Source: DASTGO01 sp035719045
Lineage (GTDB): Bacteria; Actinomycetota; Actinomycetes; Actinomycetales; Kineosporiaceae
Direction: 5' to 3'
Assembly (NCBI GenBank): GCA_035719045.1
Contig: DASTGO010000263.1
Coordinates: 1-11,365 of the forward strand
DNA length: 11,365 bases
The notes under the pieces: model-generated
The model's database searches: none
Told to the model about the DNA's origin: nothing
What the model saw: the letters and a program-made list of their open reading frames with translations, nothing else
Part shown: positions 5,325-11,365 of the stretch, piece by piece
How positions within the stretch are numbered: the first letter of the stretch is position 1
Layout of the letters: every line of letters starts with the position of its first letter
Translations under genes and position numbers: made by a program

Positions 5325-6960
5325 CCTGCGGGGTGGGCGAGGGATCGGACTGCTCCAGCCAGGTGAGCAGGCCCGCGACGGTGTCCCGGCAGCCGCCGCA
5401 GCCGGTGCCGGCACGGGTCCGGGCGGCGACCGCGTCGACGCTGCGGGCGCCGGCCTCCCGGGCGGACACCACCTGCCCCTTGGTGACCCCGTTGCAGTGA
5501 CAGACAGTGACCCGGTCCGGCAGGAGCGTCGGGTCACCGTCAACGGCCGGGCCACGGCCCCCGACGGCGGTGCCGGCGCCGGGCAGCAGCAACGTGGCCC
5601 GGTCCGCCGGGACCGGCGTCCCACGGTCGAGCAGGACGGTCAGCTCGGCGGCGGTGCGCGGTACCCCGACGCAGACCACCCCGACCAGCCGGCCGCCGTC
5701 GACGACCGCCTTGACGTAGCGGCCCGCGGCGGGGTCGACCAGTTGGACCACCTCGCATCCACCGTCCCCGGGCGGCGCCCACGGGTCGGCGTCGCACTCC
5801 CCCGCGGCGAGCACGTCCAGTCCGGCGGCCTTGAGCCGGAACACCAGGCGGCAACCGCGGTACCGGGCCTGCGGATCGGCACCGGTGAGCAGGTCCGCGA
5901 GCACCCGCGCCTGCTCCCAGGCCGGGGCGAGCAGGCCGGGCGACTGCCCGTCGTGCTCGGCACAGTCGCCGAGAGCGTGGACGGACGGATCGCTCGTGGT
6001 CAGCCGGTCGTCGACGACGACGCCGCGGCCCACCCGCAGCCCGGCCGCACGTGCGAGCGTGGTCTCGGGGCGGGCTCCGCAGGCCAGCACCACGAGATCG
6101 GCCGGCAGGCGCCCGGCGGGAGCAGCGCCATCACCGCCGGTCGCCTCTACCGCCACCACCCGGTCCCCCTCGACGAGCACGGCGCGCAGGGCGGCACCAT
6201 CACGGACCCGGACACCGAGGTCCGCCAGGCGGCGCCCGACCAGGGTCCCGGCTGCGGCGTCGAGCTGCCGGTGCAGCGGATGGGCGCCTGCGTTGAGCAC
6301 CGTCACCGGCAGGCCGCGGGAGGCCAGTCCGCGGGCGGCCTCCAGCCCGAGCAGGCCCCCACCCACGACGACGGCATGCCGGGCGTTCCCCACCCCGGCC
6401 ACGATCTCCCGCGCGTCGTCCACCGTCCGCAGGAGGTGGACGCCGCCCGGCAGCCTGCCGCCGGGAACGCCGGGAACGCCTCCGGCCGCACCCGCCAGCG
6501 CCGGCACGTCCGACGGTCCCGGCACGTCCGACGGTCCCGGCACGTCCGACAGTCCCGGCACATCCGACAGTCCCGGCACATCCGGGACGACCGGTCGTGC
6601 GCCGGTGGCCAGCACCAGACGGTCGTAGCCGACGGCGGACCCGTCGGCGAGGAACACCTTGTGCCGCAACAGGTCCAGGCCGGTCACGAGCCCACCGAGC
6701 CGGAGGTCCACGCCGGCCGTGCGGTAGCCGTCGAGGTCGGACAACTGCAGGGCGGCGACGTCCGCGCGCCCGCCGACCACCTCGGAGAGCAGGACCCGGT
6801 TGTAGGCACCGTAGGGCTCCTCGCCGATGACGGTGATCCGCAGGGGACGGCTCGCCCTCGAACGCCTGCGGGCCAGCAGTTCGTCCACGAGCCGGCTCCC
6901 GGCCATCCCGTGACCCACCACGACCACGTGCAGGCGGGGAGCGGTGGTCACGGCAGTCAC
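5314..6960 (-). CDS. FAD/NAD(P)H- and [2Fe-2S]-dependent electron-transfer subunit of assimilatory nitrate reductase (NasB/NasC type)
   Basis: The 548-residue flavoprotein resembles the NADH-oxidising half of NirB without the siroheme part. It has an FAD Rossmann motif VVVVGHGMAG (12-21), LVLATGARP near 115-123, an NAD(P)H site VVVGGGLLGLEAA (near 190-203) and HALGDCAE for the flavin near 330. A C-terminal BFD-type [2Fe-2S] domain has Cys487, Cys489, Cys521 and Cys524. By position it should pass electrons from NAD(P)H to NasA. The start is the GTG at 6960, whose GTGA overlaps the nasA stop, with GGGGAG (6967-6972) six bases before it. An open frame extends further upstream but antisense-free start choice there would run through nasA, so it is excluded. 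A six-residue repeat (DVPGPS type, residues about 126-153) enlarges a loop between the FAD and NAD(P)H segments. Because nasB and nasC are used inconsistently between genera, no symbol is given. Confidence 0.9.
   Translation of the reverse strand: MTAVTTAPRLHVVVVGHGMAGSRLVDELLARRRSRASRPLRITVIGEEPYGAYNRVLLSEVVGGRADVAALQLSDLDGYRTAGVDLRLGGLVTGLDLLRHKVFLADGSAVGYDRLVLATGARPVVPDVPGLSDVPGLSDVPGPSDVPGPSDVPALAGAAGGVPGVPGGRLPGGVHLLRTVDDAREIVAGVGNARHAVVVGGGLLGLEAARGLASRGLPVTVLNAGAHPLHRQLDAAAGTLVGRRLADLGVRVRDGAALRAVLVEGDRVVAVEATGGDGAAPAGRLPADLVVLACGARPETTLARAAGLRVGRGVVVDDRLTTSDPSVHALGDCAEHDGQSPGLLAPAWEQARVLADLLTGADPQARYRGCRLVFRLKAAGLDVLAAGECDADPWAPPGDGGCEVVQLVDPAAGRYVKAVVDGGRLVGVVCVGVPRTAAELTVLLDRGTPVPADRATLLLPGAGTAVGGRGPAVDGDPTLLPDRVTVCHCNGVTKGQVVSAREAGARSVDAVAARTRAGTGCGGCRDTVAGLLTWLEQSDPSPTPQATP
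6503..6584. repeat. 18-bp in-frame tandem repeat, about 4.5 copies
   Basis: The unit GGCACGTCCGACGGTCCC occurs at 6503-6520 and 6521-6538. Copies with one or two changes follow at 6539-6556 and 6557-6574, then a 10-bp partial copy. It encodes a hexapeptide of the DVPGPS/DVPGLS type in the flavoprotein. Because the unit is a multiple of three, gain or loss of copies keeps the frame. Near-identity of units points to recent expansion. Confidence 0.95.
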
Positions 6961-9371
6961 GAGGTGCTCCCCGCCTCGGCGGTCCACGCCGCACCGGTCC
7001 ACGCCGCATCGGTCAGCGCTGCGGCTTTTCCAGACGCCGCAACGGCGATCGGCTCTCTGGTGGTCGCGGCGGCGACAGCGCAGTCGGCGGCTCCGTCGGG
7101 CTTCACGGCGTCGGCGGGCTCGGCTGCGACGGCGCACACCTTGAACTCGGGCATCCCCGAGACCGGGTCGGTGGCGGGATTCGTCAACGTGTTCGCCCGG
7201 CCGGGCCCGGACCAGTGGAACGGCAGGAACACCGTGTCGGTGCGGATCGCCGCGCTGATCCGGGCGACGGCCACCACCACGCCGCGGCGGGAGGTGAGCC
7301 GCACCGGCCGACCGTCCTCGACACCGAGCCGAGCCGCCGTGTCCGGGTGCAGCTGGACGAAGGGTTCCGGTTGCGCGGCAACCAGTTCCGGCACCCGGCG
7401 GGTCTGTGCGCCGGACTGGTAGTGCTCCGGCAGACGGCCGGTCACCAGGAACAGCGGGGCGTCCGGGCGCAGGTCGTCGTCGACCGGCCGGTGGTCGACG
7501 GCCACGAACCGGGCCCGGCCGTCGGGCGTCGCGAACCGGTCGAGGAACAGCCGCGGGGTCCCCGGATGCCGTTGCGCGGCGACGTGCTGCGCAGCGGCCG
7601 ACAGGTCGGTACCGGCTGATTCCTCGGTACCGGCTGACGCTTCGGCGTCGGCTACCCGCGGGCCGGCCGTTCCCGGGTCGTTGCCCGTCGCGGGGCAGGG
7701 CCAGAACACGGCCGCCCCGGCGTCGAGGCGCCCGTAGTCGATCCCCGAGTAGTCGGCCGGGCCCCCGGCGCTTGCCCGGGCCAGCGCGGCGAACACCCGT
7801 GCCGGCTCGGTGTCGATCAGGCCGGGCCGCCCCAGCCGGTCGGCGAGTCCGGCGAGCACCTCCAGGTCGCTGCGCACCCCGGGAGGCGGGGCGACCGCCC
7901 GGCGGCGGCGCAGCACCCGTCCCTCCAGGCTGGTGAGCGTGCCGTCCTCCTCCGCCCACTGCGTCACGGGCAGCACGACGTCCGCCAGCAGCGCGGTTTC
8001 CGAGGGCACCACGTCGCAGACCACGAGCAGATCCAGCGACCGCAGCCGCGACTCGACGGCGGTCGCGTCCGGGGCGCTGACCACGGGATTGGCCCCGTGC
8101 ACGAACAGCGCACGGGGCCCGGCCGGGCGACCTGATGCCGGCGGGGATCCGAGCCGGGACAGCAGTTCCACGGCCGGGACGCCCGGCCCGGGCAGGTCCC
8201 CGGGGTCCATCCCCCAGACGGCGGCCACGTGGGCCCGGGCCGCAGGGTCGTCGATCCGCCGGTAGCCGGGCAACTGGTCGGCCTTCTGCCCGTGCTCGCG
8301 GCCGCCCTGCCCGTTGCCCTGCCCGGTGAGGCAGCCGTACCCGCTGCCCAGGCGTCCGGGCAGGCCGAGGGCGAGCGCGAGGTCGATGCAGGCGCTGACC
8401 GTGTCGGTGCCCTTCGTGTGCTGCTCCGCACCCCGGCCGGTGATCACGTACCCACCTGGCCCGCCCGCGCAGGGTGCCGCCCCCGCGAGCCGGCGCGCCG
8501 CCGCCCGCACCAACTCGGCCGGGATGCCACTCACCCGTTCCACCCGCTCCGGCCACCAGGTCGCCACCGACCGTTGTACCGCGGGGAAGCCGGTGGTGCG
8601 GGCGGCGATGTAAGGCGCATCGGCCAGGCTCTCGTGGATCACCACATGCAGCAGGCCGAGAACCAGTGCCAGGTCCGTGCCGGGGATGGCCTGCAGGTGG
8701 AGTCCGCCGCCGTCCTCGGCCAGCGCCGCGGTCGGGGTCCGCCGCGGGTCGACGACGATCAGCCCGCCGCGGGCGGCCACCGGGGCGAGGTGCCGGACGG
8801 CCGGTGGCATGGTCTGCGCGGGATTGCTGCCGATGAGCAGGACGGCTCCGGCCCCGGCGAGGTCGGTCAGCGGGAACGGCAGCCCGCGGTCGAGGCCGAA
8901 CGTGCGGATGCCGGCCGCCGCGGCCGACGACATGCAGAACCGGCCGTTGTAGTCGATGTACGGGGTACGCAGGACGGCCCGCGCGAACACGCCGAGCGCA
9001 TAGGCCTTCTCGTTGGTGAGCCCGCCGCCGCCGAACACGGCCACGGCCTGCGGCCCGGACTCGGCGACCAGGATGCGCACCCGTTCGGCGACATGGTCCA
9101 GGGCGGTGTCCCAGTCGGTGGGGAGCAGCCCGCCGCCGGGCTCACGGATCAGGGGCGTGGTCAACCGGTCGGGCGCCCGCAGAACCTCGGGAGCGGTCCA
9201 GCCCTTGCGACACAGGCCTTTCCGGTTCGTCGGGAATTCCCGGGCGCTGATCTGCAGCCCGGTCGCGTCGTGCCCGGTGAGGGTCATGGCGCACTGCAGG
9301 GCGCAGTACGGGCAGTGGGTGGCCACCCCGGCCGTCGTTCCGCTGTCGACGACCGCCGCCGAGCCGGTCAC
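6957..9371 (-). CDS. nasA: Assimilatory nitrate reductase, molybdopterin catalytic subunit
   Basis: The 804-residue product is a molybdopterin oxidoreductase of the NasA/NarB class (called NasC in Bacillus). The N-terminal [4Fe-4S] motif has Cys20, Cys23, Cys27 and Cys54, with Lys56 in LCRKGW. The segment NGRFCMSSAAAAG places the Mo-ligand cysteine near residue 146. The C-terminal dinucleotide-binding domain includes LFLVTGRLPEHYQSGAQTRR and ends FKVCAV. It reduces nitrate to nitrite in the cytoplasm; no twin-arginine signal is seen. There is no fused BFD domain, so electrons probably come from the adjacent flavoprotein. The start is the GTG at 9371, which overlaps the narK stop as GTGA; the longer frame to 9461 lies inside narK. 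Two Ala/Ser/Gly-rich additions are unusual: a loop near residues 565-595 containing an 18-bp duplication, and a tail of about 55 residues ending in a 15-bp duplication. Confidence 0.95.
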   Translation of the reverse strand: MTGSAAVVDSGTTAGVATHCPYCALQCAMTLTGHDATGLQISAREFPTNRKGLCRKGWTAPEVLRAPDRLTTPLIREPGGGLLPTDWDTALDHVAERVRILVAESGPQAVAVFGGGGLTNEKAYALGVFARAVLRTPYIDYNGRFCMSSAAAAGIRTFGLDRGLPFPLTDLAGAGAVLLIGSNPAQTMPPAVRHLAPVAARGGLIVVDPRRTPTAALAEDGGGLHLQAIPGTDLALVLGLLHVVIHESLADAPYIAARTTGFPAVQRSVATWWPERVERVSGIPAELVRAAARRLAGAAPCAGGPGGYVITGRGAEQHTKGTDTVSACIDLALALGLPGRLGSGYGCLTGQGNGQGGREHGQKADQLPGYRRIDDPAARAHVAAVWGMDPGDLPGPGVPAVELLSRLGSPPASGRPAGPRALFVHGANPVVSAPDATAVESRLRSLDLLVVCDVVPSETALLADVVLPVTQWAEEDGTLTSLEGRVLRRRRAVAPPPGVRSDLEVLAGLADRLGRPGLIDTEPARVFAALARASAGGPADYSGIDYGRLDAGAAVFWPCPATGNDPGTAGPRVADAEASAGTEESAGTDLSAAAQHVAAQRHPGTPRLFLDRFATPDGRARFVAVDHRPVDDDLRPDAPLFLVTGRLPEHYQSGAQTRRVPELVAAQPEPFVQLHPDTAARLGVEDGRPVRLTSRRGVVVAVARISAAIRTDTVFLPFHWSGPGRANTLTNPATDPVSGMPEFKVCAVAAEPADAVKPDGAADCAVAAATTREPIAVAASGKAAALTDAAWTGAAWTAEAGSTS
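6980..7009. repeat. 15-bp tandem duplication in the 3' end of nasA
   Basis: CGGTCCACGCCGCAC (6980-6994) is followed by a copy differing only in the last base (6995-7009), with a partial third start at 7010. It encodes the AAWTG/AAWTA pair in the NasA C-terminal tail and keeps the frame. Confidence 0.85.
7606..7641. repeat. 18-bp tandem duplication inside nasA
   Basis: TCGGTACCGGCTGATTCC (7606-7623) is followed by TCGGTACCGGCTGACGCT (7624-7641), with a partial third copy. It encodes an SAGTEE/SAGTD-like pair in a loop of NasA and preserves the frame. Confidence 0.85.
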
Positions 9372-10726
9372 ACGCCCGCCCGCGCCAGGCGGGATCCGGG
9401 GCGCAGGTAGGCCGTCCAGGTGACCGCCAGGAGGACGACGAAGAAGCCGAGATAGAACCACAGGGCCGGTTCGATGCTGCCGAACGCGGACCTGCTCCAG
9501 GCGTAGGCGATCGGGACGGCGAAGCCGCCGAGCGCGCCGACGGCGGAGATCACCCCGAGCGCCCCGGCGGCTGTCCGTCGCATCCGCAGCATCGTGTCCG
9601 CGTCGCCGCCGGTGTCCTCACCCTTGACCAGGAAGATGCGCGGGATCATCCGGTAGGTGGAGCCGTTCCCGATCCCCGTCGCGACGAACAGGCACCCGAA
9701 CGCCGCGAGGAAGGCCGGGAGGCTGCGCTGCTGCACCGACCACACCCCGGCATAGGCACCGGCGGCCAGCAGCACGAAGCTCACCGCGGTGATCCTGGCT
9801 CCGCCGAAGCGGTCCGCCAGCCGGCCGCCGAGAGGGCGGGCCACCGATCCCGTGGCAGCACCGGCGAAGGCCCAGGACAGGGCGAGGTCAGCACGGTGGA
9901 ACACCCCGGTGAGCAGGGTCGGGAAGGCCGCGGAGTACCCGATGAACGAGCCGAAGGTTCCGATGTACAGCAGGGACATCACCCAGGTGTCGCTGTGGCG
10001 CAAGGAGTCCCGCACCGGGCCAGGGTCCGCCTTGGCCTCACCGAGGTTGTCCATGAACAGGAAGGCGCAGCCCGCGGCGATCACCGCCAGGGGGATGTAC
10101 ACCAGCCCGGCCCGGGCCAGCGCGAGCCCCCCGCCGAGCACGATCAGCTTCGGCACCGCGAACTGCACGACGGCGACACCGAGATTGCCGCCCGCTGCGT
10201 TGAGGCCGAGCGCCCAGCCCTTCTCACGCTCGGGGTAGAAGAACGAGATGTTCGCCATGCTCGAGGCGAAGTTGCCGCCGCCCACGCCGGCCGTGGCCGC
10301 GATGCCGAGCAGCGCCGGGTAGCCGATCTCCGGATGACCGACCGCCCAGGCCAGACCACCGCACGGGACGAGCAGCAGCAGCGCGGACACCACCGTCCAG
10401 TTGCGGCCGCCGAACCGCGGCACGGCGAACGTGTACGGCAGCCGCAGCAGCGCACCCACCCCGCTGGGCACGGCCGTCAGCCACAGAGCCTGGCTCAGGC
10501 CCAGCTGCCAGCCGGCAGCGCCCAACCGGACGACGACGATGCTCCACAGCAGCCACACCGAGAAGCCGATGTGCTCGGCGAAGATCGAGAAGACAAGGTT
10601 GCGCCTGGCAACCGTCCTGCCCGCGGAGGCCCAGAAGGCCGGGTCCTCGGGGACCCAGTGGTCGATCCAGCGGCCGCTGCGTCGGCGCAGGTCGAGGCTG
10701 GGCGCGGTCCGGGTGACAGTGGCCAT
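9368..10726 (-). CDS. narK: Nitrate/nitrite transporter of the MFS NNP family
   Basis: The 452-residue product has about 12 hydrophobic helices and both nitrate signature regions of the NNP family. The first covers GVGGGNFASSMANISFFYP and continues to LNAAGGNLG (about residues 145-185). The second is IGTFGSFIGYSAAFPTLL (about 250-268). The Arg in LLRLPY (helix 2) and the Arg in ARPLGGRLADR (helix 8) correspond to the substrate-binding arginines of E. coli NarK. A cytoplasmic N-terminal stretch with RWIDHWVPEDPAFW precedes helix 1, as in actinobacterial NarK. The ATG at 10726 has GAGGAG (10732-10737) 5 nt before it; the frame upstream to 10777 lacks such support. It is the first gene of the operon and its stop overlaps the nasA start. 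Whether it imports nitrate by proton symport or exchanges nitrite is not decidable here; import is expected from context. Confidence 0.95.
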   Translation of the reverse strand: MATVTRTAPSLDLRRRSGRWIDHWVPEDPAFWASAGRTVARRNLVFSIFAEHIGFSVWLLWSIVVVRLGAAGWQLGLSQALWLTAVPSGVGALLRLPYTFAVPRFGGRNWTVVSALLLLVPCGGLAWAVGHPEIGYPALLGIAATAGVGGGNFASSMANISFFYPEREKGWALGLNAAGGNLGVAVVQFAVPKLIVLGGGLALARAGLVYIPLAVIAAGCAFLFMDNLGEAKADPGPVRDSLRHSDTWVMSLLYIGTFGSFIGYSAAFPTLLTGVFHRADLALSWAFAGAATGSVARPLGGRLADRFGGARITAVSFVLLAAGAYAGVWSVQQRSLPAFLAAFGCLFVATGIGNGSTYRMIPRIFLVKGEDTGGDADTMLRMRRTAAGALGVISAVGALGGFAVPIAYAWSRSAFGSIEPALWFYLGFFVVLLAVTWTAYLRPGSRLARAGV

Positions 10727-10774
10727 GTCGGCTCCTCGCGAAGGCCGCGCCGGGCAGGTGTTCCCGGCGACTGG

Positions 10775-10823
10775 CACGTGACGCTAGGAACCGGCCGTTA
10801 CGCGTCCGGTCGGCGGCCGTTAC
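10775..10823 (-). promoter_or_regulatory. narK operon promoter region with a 22-bp-period GTAAC repeat (GlnR-like)
   Basis: GGCCGTTAC occurs at 10793-10801 and 10815-10823, exactly 22 bp apart; on the operon strand these read GTAACGGCC. GlnR boxes have GTnAC half-sites every 22 bp with GaAAC half-sites between them. The two GTAAC elements fit the first class, but the expected intervening elements are poor (CGACC and TTCCT). A CACGTG palindrome at 10775-10780 and a TAGCGT -10-like element at 10781-10786 lie just downstream. The leader to the narK ATG would then be about 45-50 nt. Site identity is inference. Confidence 0.4.
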
Positions 10824-10872
10824 ACGGCAGCAAAGCTGTCCGCACACCGCAGCCACCCCGTTGTGAAGTGGA

Positions 10873-10950
10873 TCAGGGGCCGAGCCGTAGCCCGTCGAAC
10901 CAGGCCGCCGCCCGCTCGCGGGTCCCGAGCGTGAACGGAGCGGTGCCAGT
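10873..10950 (-). pseudogene. C-terminal relic resembling a DUF574 SAM-dependent methyltransferase
   Basis: On the minus strand the frame ending at TGA (10875-10873) reads TAPFTLGTRERAAAWFDGLR and then LGP before the stop. This looks like the conserved end of actinobacterial DUF574 (S-adenosyl methyltransferase) proteins, where a TLRTRE-like segment precedes FFDGLELVEPG. Upstream in the same frame the similarity stops at once and no methyltransferase core motif is seen, so only a fragment is left. The match is short and from memory of the family, so the call is tentative. It sits between the narK promoter and the skewed right end. Confidence 0.35.
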
Positions 10951-11365
10951 TCGTGAGCGTCGAGGGCTTCCCGTCAGGCATTCCGGATGGCAGGCGCGAA
11001 CTGGGCTTGCGGCAGTGTCTGGTTGTGCCGGTGCCTCTCGTGGTGTGTCTGCTGGCCTGGTTGTGTGTGATCGCGTTCGACGGGTACGGGCAAGGGCGGG
11101 ATCCTGGGCGCTGCGGTTTGGGGTGTTATCCGCCCTGGTCTGCCTCGTGCGCCACGCTCGTGGTTGGCTCCTGATGGCTCCGGACGGTGGGGTCCTGTGG
11201 GTGTTCGCCCTGGCGTGGTGTTTGGCCTGGTGTGGTGTTTGGTGGTTCTCCCTCGTTCGGGTCTGGGTGTGGTGGTTTCGCGTGATGGGGGTGGTGTCGG
11301 TTCATCTATGACACCGGTGGCCTTGTGGTGATGGCCGGTCGGGTGGGTGGCCGGTCTGCCCTGCC
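10951..11365. other. G/T-skewed stretch without a convincing gene
   Basis: The plus strand here is rich in G and T and poor in A (runs such as GTGGTGTTTGG, repeated 17 bp apart at 11215-11225 and 11232-11242), unlike the rest of the window. On the minus strand one frame is open from the right edge to a TGA at 10976-10974 and another has a 59-codon His/Pro-rich ORF (11305-11126) with an ATG but no Shine-Dalgarno. Codon third positions are not GC-biased as in neighbouring genes. On the plus strand a 73-codon hydrophobic ORF starts at 10953; it matches no family I know. I see no gene that can be supported. Confidence 0.5.

Noticed and set aside
5314..8556. A 1080-codon minus-strand frame that could be read as one huge protein
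   Set aside because: Only its last 548 codons look like a protein (the flavoprotein); the rest is an Arg-rich out-of-frame translation of nasA. The GTG at 6960 has a good Shine-Dalgarno and the usual overlap.
10953..11174. Possible small plus-strand membrane protein of 73 residues
   Set aside because: It starts at GTG with no ribosome binding site, and its hydrophobicity follows from the G/T skew. No recognisable family.
11126..11305. Minus-strand 59-codon His/Pro-rich ORF, considered as a tail of a 13E12-type HNH endonuclease gene
   Set aside because: No DUF222 or HNH motif is visible, no Shine-Dalgarno precedes the ATG, and codon use is not like the neighbours.
9896..11311. Plus-strand frame of 471 codons ending in a Trp/Val-rich hydrophobic stretch that looks like a membrane helix
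   Set aside because: Most of it is antisense to narK, and the hydrophobic end comes from TGG/GTG-rich skewed DNA. No start signal or family match supports it.

Overview
The window is very GC-rich DNA with GTG starts on five of eight recognisable genes, four-base start/stop overlaps, and protein families typical of Actinomycetota. These include a HemD/winged-helix fusion of the NnaR type, an actinobacterial NarK and a NirB/NirD pair. The overall look suits a Pseudonocardia- or Streptomyces-like actinomycete, but the genus is inference. Every recognisable gene lies on the minus strand.

The core (944-10726) is one assimilatory nitrate reduction operon. In transcription order it holds narK (nitrate/nitrite MFS transporter), nasA (molybdopterin nitrate reductase), an FAD/[2Fe-2S] electron-transfer oxidoreductase, nirB and nirD (siroheme NAD(P)H nitrite reductase), and an nnaR-type gene (uroporphyrinogen-III-synthase-like domain fused to an OmpR-type DNA-binding domain). 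Nitrate is imported, reduced to nitrite by NasA using electrons from the flavoprotein, and reduced to ammonium by NirBD. The last gene links tetrapyrrole chemistry, and so possibly siroheme, to transcription control. The junctions narK/nasA, nasA/oxidoreductase and nirB/nirD overlap by 4 bp, and nirD/nnaR are 1 bp apart. The only real gap (5255-5313, before nirB) is filled by a 16-bp tandem repeat that may be regulatory.

Left of the operon (1-943) are an ArsR/SmtB-family repressor gene and the first 40 codons of cydA (cytochrome bd oxidase subunit I), which runs off the edge. The two short intergenic stretches here are dense in perfect inverted repeats. One is a TACCCC/GGGGTA palindrome that resembles CsoR/CstR-family operators, and another is a TGAA-N6-TTCA site of the ArsR/SmtB type.

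Right of the operon (10727-11365) come the narK leader, with a 22-bp-period direct repeat that could be part of a GlnR site, then a short relic resembling the C-terminus of a DUF574 SAM-dependent methyltransferase, then about 390 bp of G/T-skewed DNA without a convincing gene. No tRNA, rRNA, CRISPR array, transposase or phage gene was seen. I do not see a clearly new system. The most unusual points are the regulatory palindromes and a set of young tandem repeats scattered through the operon.
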